Shown: positions 18,274 to 28,885, numbered from the stretch's first letter. The stretch: 64,000 nt of DNA from Acidimicrobiaceae bacterium (GCA_003133325.1 PKXA01000102.1:56967-120966), one strand, 5' to 3'. The notes: generated from the letters alone by a model not told the origin. Program-made: numbers and translations.

Positions 18274-19811
18274 TGCATACACGGCTCGGTCAACGGGCCC
18301 TTCTCACCGGCTGGGGACGCACCGCCCCCTCCTCGGCCGATGTGGTCCACGCCGTCCACCCCGACGTAGTGGACCAGACCATGAGAACAGCGGCCTCGGA
18401 ACCTTCGGCAGGACGCGGGATGATCGCCCGCGGTCTCGGTCGCAGCTACGGCGATGCCGCCCAGAATGCCGGGGGGATCGTGGTGGATGCCACCTGGCTC
18501 GATGCCATCCACCACGTGGACTTCGAAAACGGCTTGATCACCGTTGGTGCCGGGATAAGCCTCGAGACTCTGATGGAGCGATTCGTGCCCATGGGTTGGT
18601 TCGTGCCGGTATCCCCGGGTACCCGGATGGTCACGGTGGGCGGGGCCATCGCCGCTGACATCCACGGGAAGAATCATCATCGAGATGGCAGCTTCTGCTC
18701 CCACGTCACCCGGATGACCCTGGTAACACCCACCGGGTCGATTGAGTTGTCTCCCCAATCGGATCCTGATCTCTTTTGGGCGACTGCCGGCGGCATGGGA
18801 CTCACCGGGGTGATCACCGATGCCACCCTGCAGATGATTCCTGTCGAGACCAGCTACATGTTGGTGGACACGGAGCGTGCTACCGATCTCGACGACGTGA
18901 TGGGCAAGATGGTCTCCGGCGACGATGGCTACCGGTACTCGGTGGCGTGGATCGACTGCCAGTCGACCGGGAGTCGGCTCGGCCGCTCCGTGCTGACCCG
19001 GGGCGACCATGCCCGCCTCGAAGACCTGCCCGCCCGACTCCGACAGGATCCGGACAAGGCACGAGTCTTTCATCCCCGTACCCTCATCACGGTGCCCATC
19101 ACCCCACCCAGCGGCCTCCTCAATCCACTCACGGTCGGGGCATTCAACGAACTGTGGTTCCGCAAGGCACCCAAGCATCAGACGGCCAAACCGCATCACA
19201 TGACGGAGTTCTTCCATCCCCTCGACGGAGTCGGATCGTGGAACCGGCTCTACGGCCGAAAAGGGTTCCTCCAGTACCAATTCGTCGTCGCCGACCAATA
19301 CGGTGAGACGGTGCGCCGGGTTATCGAACGACTCACCTCATTGAAGCTGGCATCGTTCCTTTCCGTCTTGAAACGCTTCGGTCCCGGGGACCCGGGACCC
19401 CTCTCGTTCCCGATGCCCGGATGGACCCTGGCCCTCGACCTGCCAGTCGGCTACCACCGTCTCGACTCCCTTCTCGATGAACTCGATCAGTTGGTCATGA
19501 GCGTGGGTGGACGGATCTACCTGGCCAAGGACTCTCGGGTATCTCCCGAGAACTTCGCGGCCATGTACCCACGGCTCGACGAGTGGCGTGCTGTCCGCCA
19601 CCGGGTCGATCCCGATGGCCTCCTGCGCTCTGACCTCGGACGCCGACTCGGTCTCTGCAGCGATGTCGCCACCGAACCGGGACACCTCCGGCCCGGGTCT
19701 ATATCTGGGTCTGGGTCTGGCGGACCGACACCAAAGAAGACACGTGCCCCGGCCAAAAAGCGGGCGCCCTCCCCTACCAAACCCCGACAGAACGGACGTC
19801 TTCATGATTGA
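18270..19811 (+). CDS. dprE1: DprE1, decaprenylphosphoryl-beta-D-ribose 2'-oxidase
   Basis: 513 residues. FAD-binding features: ARGLGRSYGDAAQN, the pyrophosphate loop SPGTRMVTVGGAIAADIHGK with the NHH segment, and TAGGMGLTGVI. The active-site lysine region reads GGRIYLAKDSR. DprE1 oxidises decaprenylphosphoryl-ribose to the 2'-keto form in arabinan precursor synthesis and is the benzothiazinone target in mycobacteria. The position matching the targeted Cys387 is alanine here (A388, in GWTLALDLP). The Lys/Pro/Ser-rich C-terminal tail of about 45 residues has no counterpart in the 461-residue M. tuberculosis enzyme. It overlaps ubiA by four bases and dprE2 by eight. Confidence 0.94.
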   Translation: MMHTRLGQRALLTGWGRTAPSSADVVHAVHPDVVDQTMRTAASEPSAGRGMIARGLGRSYGDAAQNAGGIVVDATWLDAIHHVDFENGLITVGAGISLETLMERFVPMGWFVPVSPGTRMVTVGGAIAADIHGKNHHRDGSFCSHVTRMTLVTPTGSIELSPQSDPDLFWATAGGMGLTGVITDATLQMIPVETSYMLVDTERATDLDDVMGKMVSGDDGYRYSVAWIDCQSTGSRLGRSVLTRGDHARLEDLPARLRQDPDKARVFHPRTLITVPITPPSGLLNPLTVGAFNELWFRKAPKHQTAKPHHMTEFFHPLDGVGSWNRLYGRKGFLQYQFVVADQYGETVRRVIERLTSLKLASFLSVLKRFGPGDPGPLSFPMPGWTLALDLPVGYHRLDSLLDELDQLVMSVGGRIYLAKDSRVSPENFAAMYPRLDEWRAVRHRVDPDGLLRSDLGRRLGLCSDVATEPGHLRPGSISGSGSGGPTPKKTRAPAKKRAPSPTKPRQNGRLHD

Positions 19812-20565
19812 CGCCATCGGCAGACCTCAATCACTCTTGGTGCTCGGAGGATCATCTGAGATCGCCCAATCCATCGTGGCCAAGATGGTGCCGGCCCGGT
19901 GCCGCACGGTCATCCTGGCCGGACGGGTCGGACCCCGCCTGTCTGCGGCCGCCGACCTCGCCAGATCCGCGGGGGCCGAAGTGGTCGAGACGGTCGCCTT
20001 CGATGCAACTGACACCGCGAATCACGTCGTATTCGCCGACGACGTGTTCGACCGGTTCGGAGATATCGACGTGGTGCTGGTGGCCGCGGGCGTGCTGGGG
20101 GATCAGAGCGTCGACGAGCACAACCCAATGGCCGCAGCCGAGGTGATTGCCACCAACTTCGGCGGATTGGCCTCCGCCATGCTGGCAGTCACCGACCGGC
20201 TGAGGCGCCAAGGATATGGCCGCCTGGTTGTGCTGTCATCGGTGGCCGGTCAGCGGGCCCGGAAGGCCAACTTCATCTACGGGGCTTCAAAAGCCGGCCT
20301 CGACGCCTTCGCCCAGGGTCTGGGTGACTCGTTGGAGGGAAGCGGCGTCCGGGTGATGATTGTCCGGCCGGGGTTCGTGGTCGGCCGGATGACCGAGGGG
20401 ATGGACCCTGCGCCATTCTCGACCACTCCCGATGCGGTGGCTGACGCGGTGGCCCATGGGATCGAGTCAGGGGCGACGGTGGTCTACGTGCCTTCCGTCC
20501 TGCGGTGGGTGTTCGCAGTCATGCGCCATCTGCCTGGCTGGCTCTGGCGACGCATGCCGGGTTGA
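19804..20565 (+). CDS. dprE2: DprE2, decaprenylphosphoryl-2-keto-ribose reductase (SDR family)
   Basis: 253 residues. Short-chain dehydrogenase with nucleotide loop LVLGGSSEIAQSIV, the NAG-equivalent VLVAAGVLGD, catalytic Ser in VLSSVAGQRARK and the YxxxK motif in YGASKAGLDA. The GGSSEI variant of the glycine loop is characteristic of DprE2. It uses NADH to reduce the keto intermediate from DprE1, giving decaprenylphosphoryl-arabinose. The start lies inside the end of dprE1, so both are probably made together. A hydrophobic C-terminus (WVFAVMRHLPGWLW) may attach it to the membrane. Confidence 0.94.
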   Translation: MIDAIGRPQSLLVLGGSSEIAQSIVAKMVPARCRTVILAGRVGPRLSAAADLARSAGAEVVETVAFDATDTANHVVFADDVFDRFGDIDVVLVAAGVLGDQSVDEHNPMAAAEVIATNFGGLASAMLAVTDRLRRQGYGRLVVLSSVAGQRARKANFIYGASKAGLDAFAQGLGDSLEGSGVRVMIVRPGFVVGRMTEGMDPAPFSTTPDAVADAVAHGIESGATVVYVPSVLRWVFAVMRHLPGWLWRRMPG

Positions 20566-20937
20566 GGCCGGATTCGCCGCCGGAGTTGGGTAAACATTCA
20601 CCACCCCGCTTGACCTGGCCATCGTGACGGGCCAAGCCACTGGAGGGCAAGGCGACCGGCGACAGAGAGATCACTACCCGGCGATGGCGGCCGGACGCGG
20701 ATCGACCTCAGTTTCCAGGTGCTCCCGGCTCGCTTCCGGCACGCTTCGAAGTCAACTGATCCTGAAGCGTTTTCGGGAATCCCCACGTCTCGCGCTCGGA
20801 ATGGTGCATTGGGGCCCTCTTCAGGCCGGTGCTCTGCGGGAGAGGTGAATGGCTGCCAAAGGCGAACGTCCAAAACGTGCCGGTGAGCGAGCCAGAATCC
20901 TCATTTCCAGCTCTCGTCATCGCCCCTCGTGATCGAG
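20566..20937. other. Intergenic region between convergent dprE2 and the membrane glycosyltransferase gene
   Basis: 372 bases without a recognisable gene except a doubtful 27-codon frame (listed separately). No clear terminator hairpin, tRNA or repeat was seen. Confidence 0.5.
20849..20932 (+). CDS. Possible 27-residue basic peptide (doubtful)
   Basis: An ATG with a good upstream GGAG (six-base spacing) opens MAAKGERPKRAGERARILIS and stops after 27 codons. It lies in an otherwise empty stretch. The peptide is strongly basic and matches no family I recognise. It could be a real small protein, the decayed start of a lost gene, or chance. Confidence 0.2.
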   Translation: MAAKGERPKRAGERARILISSSRHRPS

Positions 20938-22608
20938 TCAGCTCCCGAGGGTGGGCAGTGGCTCTACGAACGTGATGGTCGTCGGCACATCTCCATCCGA
21001 ATAGGTCTGCGACAGTCCGGCGAAACCAGGTGGGGCACCCGGAATCCCGTCAGTCAGCACCAGTTGGGCTTGGGATGTCGAGCTCGCCACGTACGGCTTG
21101 GTGAACATGAACTCCCACTCCCTGGTCACTGTCGGGTGGTAGCCGTCTCGGGCAAGCTGAAGAACAAGCCCACTGGCTTCGGGCCATCGGTCGGCGTTTC
21201 CCATGACAACCAGGACGCTCCTGTCCGGAACCGACCTCAGGTGGGCGATGGCGAAGGCGCTGAGTTGTCCGATCTCCGTATCCCCGTCCGAGTCGACCAA
21301 CGTGGAACCGCGGGCCAACTGCCGACCCACGGAGACGGCGGGAAGGATCAAGACGATGGCCATTGCCCACACAAGCGTCGTGCGCCACCAGGTCGGTGAC
21401 GGCGACGTCGTGCGTTCCCGCAGACTCTCTGCCGACAACACCCCGATCGCTATGACTCCGGGTGCGGGCACCAACGCCATCCAATACGTCAGGTAGTCCC
21501 CGATCTGCCCCACGATCCGCTCCACCGAAATGACCGACACCACCAGGCCCACGAGCGAGGTGACACTCAGACCGAGAGCGAACCACCGACGGGAACAACC
21601 AGCCCAGATCATTCCCGCCACGGCCAGACAACCCCAGAAAACAAGTGTGTCCTGTCTCCCGATAGCTGCAGTGGTCATCGATGCGGTGGTCGAGAAGTTG
21701 CCCCAGGGAACAGCTGTCGTCGAGTTGGCGACAGTGGCCCAGGCTGCCGAAAAGCCGTGGGTGGATCCGAATTTGGCGGCGGTGACCGACGGGTTGGTAA
21801 AGAAGTCGTAAAGAGCCGAGAGATTCCCCGGGTGGCCGGAAAACTCCTGTACCAACGGAGGAATCCAGGCGAGGATCAGAACCACCAGCCCCAGGATGGC
21901 AAACGTGGCCGGAGTAAGCCCGCGCTCCGGATGGTCCACCTCGCGGTGGTGACGGCGTCGTATCACTGCCTGGGTCAGATAGCCGATGATGGAACAGACC
22001 GCCATCACCCCAACCAGGGGGGAAGTGCCGACGTCCGTCTGAACCACATAGGAGCCCACCACTGCCATCCAGATAACCGAGAGTCCCGACCCCGAGATCG
22101 CCCCGGCCGTCATCACCATGACCAGCAGGATGGCGGGGGCCTCGAGGTTGGGATTCCAGAACGTCTCGACGGCACCGGCACCCAGGGCCAGGAGGGCCAC
22201 GCCCACCACCGCCACCGCCCAGCGTGTCGACCATTCACCGGCGAATCGGTGCACCACCAGCAAGGTGGCAACGATGCAGACCCCGTTGATCAGAAGCGAA
22301 CCAGCAAGGAGTGAACGCGGGTTGGTGCCCGAAAGGCTGTAGACGGGAGCCAGCAGATAGAAGAGTGCCGGTCCTGGATGACTCCAGCCGAAGCGTGAGT
22401 AGGGCCCGACCTCTGCATGGAATCTCATGGCGTCGCCCACCCGAAGTGCCAGGATGGCCTGGTCGCCGTAGTGGTAGTACGGGCGCCCATAGGTCGCCAC
22501 CACCTTGACCAGACCCACGACGAAAGCCAGCGACGCAACCACGATGCTGATCGGCCAGGACGACCACAGCGAGCGCCGTCGATGGCTGGCCGGCTGCGCC
22601 CCGCTCAT
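20938..22608 (-). CDS. Polytopic membrane protein, GT-C glycosyltransferase-like
   Basis: 556 residues with about ten or more hydrophobic segments, for example ISIVVASLAFVVGLVKVVA, LLINGVCIVATLLVV, AVVGVALLALGAGAV and MAIVLILPAVSV. The first periplasmic loop holds a YYHYGDQAILALRVGDA segment and then SHPGPALFYLLAP. An acidic residue in loop 1 of a polytopic enzyme is the mark of GT-C transferases using polyprenyl-phosphate sugars. The C-terminus is a soluble domain of about 120 residues. With ubiA-dprE1-dprE2 next door, a role in adding arabinose or another polyprenyl-linked sugar is plausible but unproven. It lies 11 bases after pcrA on the same strand. Confidence 0.6.
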   Translation of the reverse strand: MSGAQPASHRRRSLWSSWPISIVVASLAFVVGLVKVVATYGRPYYHYGDQAILALRVGDAMRFHAEVGPYSRFGWSHPGPALFYLLAPVYSLSGTNPRSLLAGSLLINGVCIVATLLVVHRFAGEWSTRWAVAVVGVALLALGAGAVETFWNPNLEAPAILLVMVMTAGAISGSGLSVIWMAVVGSYVVQTDVGTSPLVGVMAVCSIIGYLTQAVIRRRHHREVDHPERGLTPATFAILGLVVLILAWIPPLVQEFSGHPGNLSALYDFFTNPSVTAAKFGSTHGFSAAWATVANSTTAVPWGNFSTTASMTTAAIGRQDTLVFWGCLAVAGMIWAGCSRRWFALGLSVTSLVGLVVSVISVERIVGQIGDYLTYWMALVPAPGVIAIGVLSAESLRERTTSPSPTWWRTTLVWAMAIVLILPAVSVGRQLARGSTLVDSDGDTEIGQLSAFAIAHLRSVPDRSVLVVMGNADRWPEASGLVLQLARDGYHPTVTREWEFMFTKPYVASSTSQAQLVLTDGIPGAPPGFAGLSQTYSDGDVPTTITFVEPLPTLGS

Positions 22609-22619
22609 CCGACCACTAA

Positions 22620-25112
22620 TTACGCTCGCTTCAGCGGTGCCATGCGCAGGAGCAGCTTTTTGCGGCCGACACTCCCGAACTGTACTTCGGCCTCGAGGTC
22701 ATCACCGGTACCCCCGGTGCCGATGACGTTCCCCTCGCCCCAGACGCCATGGACCACCTTGTCCCCGACGTTCAACCCGAGCAGTTCAGCTCCGGTGGTT
22801 GCCGATACCCGCTCCTTTCGAGATCCGGACCCCGGATCTGAATGGGCGACCCCGCGGCCGAATACCGAGCGCCCCGGGGTTCCGCCATCATCAACGCGGC
22901 GACCGAAGGATCCCGGCGCTCTGCTTCGGGTACCCCGGTCCGATCCATACACGGCAGCGCCACTACCGACGTCGCGTATCAGTTCGGGTGGGATCTCGTT
23001 CAAGAAGCGACTGGGGATGTTGCTGCTCATATTGCCCCATAGCATCCGGCTCCACGCGTGCGAGACGAACAGAAAACGCTCTGCCCGGGTGATGCCGACG
23101 TAACAAAGCCGTCGTTCCTCCTCGAGTTCGACCGGATCTCCGAGAGACCGGAAGTGAGGAAAGATCCCGTCCTCCATTCCCACCATGAACACGGCCGGGA
23201 ACTCGAGCCCCTTGGCGATGTGCATGGTCATCAGGGACACCTGGCTCCCATCATCACCCAGCTCGTCGGAGCCTGCGATCAATGCCGTCGCCTCGAGAAA
23301 CTCCGCCAGCGTGGTGTACTGGGAGGCATTGCCGGCCAACTCGTCGACATTCTCCACCCGTCCGAGTGCCTCGATACTTCCGTCGGCGAGGAGATCATTC
23401 CGGTATCCGGTCTGCTCGAGGATGGCCACCACCAGTTCCCCCGGGCCGAGCATGGCACCCGCCTCGACGAGTTCGTCACCAGGCGCCTGCACCTCGTCGG
23501 TGGAGGCCCCTGGCACCGACAGCCGATCTCCGGGGGCGCTGATCCCTCCTGGGGCGATGGCCTCGCCGTCTTCGTCGGTCAATACGGGAACCAGCATCAC
23601 AAGGCGCAGTTTCTCGAGCAGGGCAGCCAAGCCGATCAACGCCTTGGCTGCCCTTCCCCCGACTCCGGCTTCGACCGCGTGAGCCACTGCTGTGCCGAAT
23701 GACTCTCCGTTCTGGTTGGCCCAGATCGCCAACCGGGCGACCGAGGTGTCGCCCACTCCGCGTTTGGGTACGTTGACTATCCGGCGCCAGCTCACCTCGT
23801 CATCGGGATTGACCAACACGCGCAGGTAGGCGAGGACGTCCTTCACCTCGCGCCGGTCGTAGAACTTGGTGCCGCCCACTACCTGGTAGGGCACCTCTGA
23901 CCTGACCATTGCCTCTTCGAGTGCCCGACTCTGTGCGTTCGTGCGGTAGAAGACCGCCATGTCGCCCCAAGTCAGATCGTGCTCACGGTGAAGGCGACCT
24001 ATCTCATGGGCCACCCACGAGGCTTCGTCGTATTCGTCCTCGGCCCGATACCGGGTGATTGGCTCGCCGACCCCGCGATCCGTCCATAGCGTCTTCGGCT
24101 TGCGGGACACGTTGTTGGCAATGACCGAGTTGGCGGCATCGAGGATGGACTGGGTGGACCGGAAGTTCTGGTCGAGGGTCACTACCGTCGAATCAGGGAA
24201 GGCCTCCTCAAAAGCGAGAATGTTGGTGATATCGGCCCCCCGGAACCGGTAGACGGACTGGTCGCTGTCGCCGACGACCACGATATTGCGGTGCTCGTCT
24301 GCTAACAGCACCGCCAGCGCATTCTGGACGGCATTGGTGTCTTGGTACTCATCGATGAGCACATGGGTGAACCGCGCCCGGTAGTGGTCGAGCACATCAG
24401 GGTGTTGGCGGAACAGGCGCACGGTGTTGAGAAGTAGATCGTCGAAGTCCATGGCGTTGGCTGCGACCATGCGTTGCTGGTAGATGTCGAACACGTCAGC
24501 GATGCGGCGGTCAAAAATGGTGGCAGCCGCGGCTCGGTACTCAGCCGGTCCAAGCTGTCGCGACTTGGCTTGGCTGATCTGGCCGATGATGGAACGGGGA
24601 GGAAGCTTCTTCGTATCAACGTCCAGCTCGCGACAGACGATTTCCACCAATCGACGGGAATCGGCATCGTCATAGATGGTGAACGAGCCTTTGTAGCCGA
24701 GGCGGTCGCCGTGGGCCCGAAGAATGCGGACGCCGGCGGAGTGGAAGGTGGAAACCCACATTCGTTTCCCACGTTCCCCGACCGACTCGACCACCCGCCG
24801 GCGCATTTCGTCTGCAGCCTTGTTGGTAAAGGTGATGGCGAGGATCTGCCAAGGTGCCGCATCGCCGCTGGCGATCAGGTGGGCAATGCGTCGGGTGAGC
24901 ACCCTCGTCTTCCCGGATCCGGCACCCGCAACTATCAACAGTGGGCCGCCGCGATGCACGACTGAGTCGTGTTGGGGCGGAGTCAACCCCTCCACCAAAG
25001 TGTCAGGGTCGATCATCCCGTCTATCCGATGGTGGCCCGGTGGCCCCGGATGCGAAGTGTCGTCGTGATCGAAGAGCAATCCGGCGCTCCCGTGCGTCAC
25101 AATCACTCCCAT
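22620..25112 (-). CDS. pcrA: PcrA/UvrD-type superfamily 1 DNA helicase
   Basis: 830 residues. Walker [12 protein letters not shown] (motif I), motif Ia [11 protein letters not shown], motif II IDEYQDT, motif [17 protein letters not shown], motif IV QNFRST, motif [12 protein letters not shown] and motif [10 protein letters not shown] are all present, so it should be an active 3'-5' helicase in repair and replication. The C-terminus carries the small beta-rich tail [14 protein letters not shown] that in PcrA binds RNA polymerase. A 33-residue N-terminal stretch precedes the usual [11 protein letters not shown] start, so the ATG at 25016 is an alternative. It overlaps guaA by ten bases. A Pro/Gly insertion near residue 540 is unusual. 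Confidence 0.95.
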   Translation of the reverse strand: MGVIVTHGSAGLLFDHDDTSHPGPPGHHRIDGMIDPDTLVEGLTPPQHDSVVHRGGPLLIVAGAGSGKTRVLTRRIAHLIASGDAAPWQILAITFTNKAADEMRRRVVESVGERGKRMWVSTFHSAGVRILRAHGDRLGYKGSFTIYDDADSRRLVEIVCRELDVDTKKLPPRSIIGQISQAKSRQLGPAEYRAAAATIFDRRIADVFDIYQQRMVAANAMDFDDLLLNTVRLFRQHPDVLDHYRARFTHVLIDEYQDTNAVQNALAVLLADEHRNIVVVGDSDQSVYRFRGADITNILAFEEAFPDSTVVTLDQNFRSTQSILDAANSVIANNVSRKPKTLWTDRGVGEPITRYRAEDEYDEASWVAHEIGRLHREHDLTWGDMAVFYRTNAQSRALEEAMVRSEVPYQVVGGTKFYDRREVKDVLAYLRVLVNPDDEVSWRRIVNVPKRGVGDTSVARLAIWANQNGESFGTAVAHAVEAGVGGRAAKALIGLAALLEKLRLVMLVPVLTDEDGEAIAPGGISAPGDRLSVPGASTDEVQAPGDELVEAGAMLGPGELVVAILEQTGYRNDLLADGSIEALGRVENVDELAGNASQYTTLAEFLEATALIAGSDELGDDGSQVSLMTMHIAKGLEFPAVFMVGMEDGIFPHFRSLGDPVELEEERRLCYVGITRAERFLFVSHAWSRMLWGNMSSNIPSRFLNEIPPELIRDVGSGAAVYGSDRGTRSRAPGSFGRRVDDGGTPGRSVFGRGVAHSDPGSGSRKERVSATTGAELLGLNVGDKVVHGVWGEGNVIGTGGTGDDLEAEVQFGSVGRKKLLLRMAPLKRA

Positions 25113-26707
25113 TCGATGGTGCCGGGAGGCTTGGACGTGATGTCCAGTGCCACCCGGTTGACGCCCTCGACCTCGTTGATGATGCGTGAGGAGAGGCGTT
25201 CCAAGACGTCGTAGGGCAGGCGAGCCCAGTCGGCTGTCATGGCGTCGTCACTGGTGACGGCGCGAATTACAATGGGATAGGCATACGTGCGTCCATCACC
25301 CATGACCCCGACGGTGCGCACTGCGGGCATTACCGCGAAGCTCTGCCACAGGTCGCGGTAGAGGCCGGCCCGGCGGATCTCCTCGACGACGATGGCATCG
25401 GCAGCCCGGAGTATCTCCGCACGCTCCGGCGTGACTTCACCCACGATCCGGACGGCCAGGCCCGGGCCTGGGAACGGCTGGCGCCACACGATGTCGTGGG
25501 GAAGCCCCAGCTCTTCACCGACTGCCCGCACTTCATCCTTGAACAGGAGACGCAACGGCTCCACCAGCTCAAAAGTCAGGTCGTCAGGAAGTCCTCCCAC
25601 ATTGTGGTGGGACTTGATCTTGGCGGCGCTGTCCGAGCCCGACTCGATCACGTCGGGGTACAGGGTTCCCTGTACCAGGTAGTCCACCGCTCCGGGATCG
25701 GTGGTGTCACCTGTCACTCCGGAAGTGGCTTCGAGGTCGCGCGCCACTTCTTCGAATACCCGGATGAACAACTCCCCGATGATCTTGCGCTTTGCCTCCG
25801 GATCGGTGACTCCCGCCAGAGCTCCGAAGAACCGGTCGGATGCTTTGGCGTGCACCAGGTTGACGTGGAACTGGCGACGGAAGGTTTCCTCCACCTGCTC
25901 CCCTTCGCCTGACCGCATCAGGCCGGTGTCGACGAACACACAGGTCAGCTGGTCACCGATCGCCTTGTGGACCAGTGCGGCCGCCACCGCTGAGTCCACC
26001 CCACCCGAGAGGGCACAGAGGACTCGTGACGAGCCGACCTGGGCCCGGATCTTCTCCACCTGGGACTCGATGATCGAGGTATGGGTCCATGAGGGCGGAC
26101 AACCGCAGACATCGTAGAGAAAGCGCTCGAGAAGATCGCGTCCTCGTTCCGTATGCACCACCTCGGGATGGAACTGCACACCGTAGATCCGACGATTGGC
26201 GTCGTGGAGAGCGGCCACTTTGGCATCAGGGCTTTGGGCGGTCGGAACGAAACCCTCGGGCACCACCGTGATGGCGTCCCCGTGACTCATCCACACTTCG
26301 GAATCGCCGGGCCAGTCGACGAAGATCGGAGATCGGTCCGTGATGGTCAGGGGGGTGCGACCGTACTCGCCGCGTCCGGTACGAGCCACTTCACCGCCCA
26401 ATTGCAGGGCGAGCAGCTGGGCACCGTAGCAGATACCGAGTATCGGAATGCCGGTGTCATAGATAGCCGGATCGATCTGTGGAGCCGGAGTTTCGTTGAC
26501 CGACTTGGGCCCTCCCGACAGAATGATGCCCTGCGGTCTCCGGGCCACCATCTCGGCGGCCGAGATCGTGTGCGAGACGATCTCCGAATAGACGTGGGCT
26601 TCCCGCACCCGCCGAGCGATGAGCTGGGCATACTGGGCACCGAAGTCGACGACCAGAACCGGTCCGTCGACGAGAGGACCAGCCGCGCTCGGCGGGGAAG
26701 GGCTCAA
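25103..26707 (-). CDS. guaA: GuaA, GMP synthase (glutamine-hydrolysing)
   Basis: 534 residues. The class I amidotransferase domain has [16 protein letters not shown], the nucleophile Cys in [10 protein letters not shown], and the His/Glu pair in [11 protein letters not shown]. The ATP-pyrophosphatase domain has the P-loop [13 protein letters not shown], and the C-terminal dimerisation domain contains [13 protein letters not shown] and ends KPPGTIEWE. It converts XMP to GMP. The start overlaps the guaB3 stop by four bases, making a guanine nucleotide operon. Confidence 0.97.
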   Translation of the reverse strand: MSPSPPSAAGPLVDGPVLVVDFGAQYAQLIARRVREAHVYSEIVSHTISAAEMVARRPQGIILSGGPKSVNETPAPQIDPAIYDTGIPILGICYGAQLLALQLGGEVARTGRGEYGRTPLTITDRSPIFVDWPGDSEVWMSHGDAITVVPEGFVPTAQSPDAKVAALHDANRRIYGVQFHPEVVHTERGRDLLERFLYDVCGCPPSWTHTSIIESQVEKIRAQVGSSRVLCALSGGVDSAVAAALVHKAIGDQLTCVFVDTGLMRSGEGEQVEETFRRQFHVNLVHAKASDRFFGALAGVTDPEAKRKIIGELFIRVFEEVARDLEATSGVTGDTTDPGAVDYLVQGTLYPDVIESGSDSAAKIKSHHNVGGLPDDLTFELVEPLRLLFKDEVRAVGEELGLPHDIVWRQPFPGPGLAVRIVGEVTPERAEILRAADAIVVEEIRRAGLYRDLWQSFAVMPAVRTVGVMGDGRTYAYPIVIRAVTSDDAMTADWARLPYDVLERLSSRIINEVEGVNRVALDITSKPPGTIEWE

Positions 26708-27867
26708 TGGCCCATGCCGACACCCTGCGCACGCTGCAGGTCTTTGCCCTCCGTCTGCAAGGCCGGAGCCACCATCACCTCGGCTTTTTGAAACTCCTTC
26801 ACCGTCTCATACCCGCATGTCGCCATTGCGGTGCTCAACGCTCCGAACAGATTCATCCGCCCGTCGTTCTCGTGGGCAGGGCCGAGGAGAATTTCACGGA
26901 GCGTGCCCCGGGTCGTCGTCTTGACCCGAGCTCCCCGAGGCAGCGTGGGATGGAAGGTTGCCATGCCCCAGTGGTAGCCGCGGGCCGGCGCCTCCACCGC
27001 AGAGGAGAGGGGCGAACCCAACATCACGGCATCGGCACCGCAGGCGATGGCCTTGGCGATGTCACCACCCTTGGACATGCCACCATCGGCGATCACGTGG
27101 CAGTAGACCCCGGTCTCGTCGAGGTGGCGCATCCGGGCACCGGCCACGTCGGCGATGGCGGTCGCCTGTGGAACTCCAATGCCCAGGACGCCCCGGGTGG
27201 TGCAGGCGTTGCCGGGCCCGACTCCGACCAACACACCCACCGCTCCGGTGCGCATCAGGTGGAGGCCGGCTTGGTACGAGGCGCACCCGCCTACGATCAC
27301 CGGGATCTCGAACTCGCGGATGAAGCGCTTCAAGTTGAGTGGCTCGACGGTCTTCGAAACGTGCTCCGCCGACACCACCGTGCCTTGGATCACCAACAGG
27401 TCCAACTCTGCAGCCAGCAGGGCCGGGGCGAACAGCTCCGTCTTCTGGGGGGTGACCGAGGCAGCGGTGGTGACGCCGGCCGCGCTCATCTCTTTGATCC
27501 TCTCGGTGACCAATCCCATCTTCACCGGCTCGGCGTACATCTGTTGCATGCGAGCTGTTGCCTTCTCGGTCGGCAACTCCCGAATCTCATCGAACAGGTT
27601 GGTGGGATCCTCGTAGCGGGTCCATAAACCCTCCAGATTCAAGACGCCGAGCCCACCGAGGCGCCCGATCTCAATGGCAGTCGCCGGGCTGACCACGCCG
27701 TCCATGGCCGAGGCCATAAGTGGTAGTTCGAAGCGGTAGGCGTCGATCTCCCAACTGATGTCGACATCCTCAGGGTCCCGGGTTCTCCGGCTGGGAACGA
27801 TGGCGATGTCATCGAACCCGTAGGCCCTCCGCCCTGATTTGAAGATGCCAATCTCTAATTCAGCCAC
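26704..27867 (-). CDS. guaB3: GuaB3-family IMP dehydrogenase-related protein
   Basis: 387 residues from a GTG with GGAGGA seven bases upstream; the longer frame to 27918 lacks such a site. A TIM barrel without CBS domains: [41 protein letters not shown], the nucleotide-binding [24 protein letters not shown], and the catalytic loop [18 protein letters not shown] with the cysteine of IMPDH/GMPR enzymes. GuaB3 proteins are shorter than GuaB2 and their exact reaction has long been uncertain. Location next to guaA supports a guanine nucleotide role. A canonical guaB is not in this window. Confidence 0.92.
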   Translation of the reverse strand: MAELEIGIFKSGRRAYGFDDIAIVPSRRTRDPEDVDISWEIDAYRFELPLMASAMDGVVSPATAIEIGRLGGLGVLNLEGLWTRYEDPTNLFDEIRELPTEKATARMQQMYAEPVKMGLVTERIKEMSAAGVTTAASVTPQKTELFAPALLAAELDLLVIQGTVVSAEHVSKTVEPLNLKRFIREFEIPVIVGGCASYQAGLHLMRTGAVGVLVGVGPGNACTTRGVLGIGVPQATAIADVAGARMRHLDETGVYCHVIADGGMSKGGDIAKAIACGADAVMLGSPLSSAVEAPARGYHWGMATFHPTLPRGARVKTTTRGTLREILLGPAHENDGRMNLFGALSTAMATCGYETVKEFQKAEVMVAPALQTEGKDLQRAQGVGMGH

Positions 27868-28002
27868 GTCTCTATCCTCCGGCCCATGGGTGCGATTCCT
27901 CGAACGACCGCTCGGCAACTCTCCACAAACCTTGCCGATCAGCTTCCCCCTAGGATACCGCTTGGCGTCCCTCCTCCCGGCGAGGGTTGGCGGGAATTCT
28001 GC

Positions 28003-28776
28003 TCACCACGAGAAGGGGCCGGGTAACCCCAGGGTGAGGCAGAGCAACTCCACCAGAACCCTGGCCGTGGCACCCCAGATGATCTCCCCGCCCGAATGGA
28101 AGAACCAGACCGGAAACTCACTCCCGGGCGATCCTCCAAAAACCGGCCGACCAGGGACGGACCACCACTCCTCCACAAAAACGCCCTCTTCCAACAACTC
28201 GGACAGGGCTACATCGAAGATCCGGGCCACCTCGTCGGGCCCGGCGAACAGGGTCGGACGCCTGGCGAGAATGGCCACGACCGGTGTCATCATGGTGTTG
28301 GATGAAACGGTGGGCATGGCGGCGAGCTGGCCGATGATCTCGACCGAAGCCGGATCGAGCCGAATCTCCTCGTAGGCCTCGCGCCGAGCACCCTCATCCA
28401 CGGATTCACCGGCGTCGAGGCGACCACCCGGAAACGCCACTTCTCCCTGGTGGGAACGGAGCCGGCTGGATCGCACTGTCAGAATCACCCGTGCCTCACC
28501 ATCCTCTTCGAACAGACTGACCAGGACGGCCGCCGGATTCGCGCCGATGGCAATTCCCGAGATGGATCGGATGGATTCGGCAATCTCGCGGTCTCCGCTC
28601 GTACCGACATCGTTCGATGCATGACCCTCGATCACCCCCCTCACCCGATCGAGTGTGAGGTGGCGGCGAGCCTGGTGTGATAATTCCGCCCATGGGGCGG
28701 GACCGCCGGGGCGGGCGGCCGGCGGGCGGGGAATGACCTGGGGACCCGATGGCGGACCGGGGGGAGATAAGGACAT
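28003..28776 (-). CDS. Nudix hydrolase, CoA pyrophosphatase (NudL)-like
   Basis: 257 residues. The NudL signature VILTVRSSRLRSHQGEVAFPGG directly precedes the Nudix box GRLDAGESVDEGARREAYEEI, whose glutamates bind the catalytic metal. The glycine after the EExx part of the box is arginine. CoA-type Nudix enzymes cleave CoA or acyl-CoA to 4'-phosphopantetheine and adenosine 3',5'-bisphosphate. A Pro-rich N-terminal extension of about 30 residues is unusual, and the true start may be inside it. It is divergent from the YbjQ-like gene. Confidence 0.85.
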   Translation of the reverse strand: MSLSPPGPPSGPQVIPRPPAARPGGPAPWAELSHQARRHLTLDRVRGVIEGHASNDVGTSGDREIAESIRSISGIAIGANPAAVLVSLFEEDGEARVILTVRSSRLRSHQGEVAFPGGRLDAGESVDEGARREAYEEIRLDPASVEIIGQLAAMPTVSSNTMMTPVVAILARRPTLFAGPDEVARIFDVALSELLEEGVFVEEWWSVPGRPVFGGSPGSEFPVWFFHSGGEIIWGATARVLVELLCLTLGLPGPFSW

Positions 28777-28885
28777 GCGCGCCCAAGGTTACGGGTAGAC
28801 CATGCGCAGCCGTCCGGATCCCGGTAGCGTGACGACACTGACACCCACCGGGCGCCACGAGTGAACAACCTACGGGAGGCAACTA

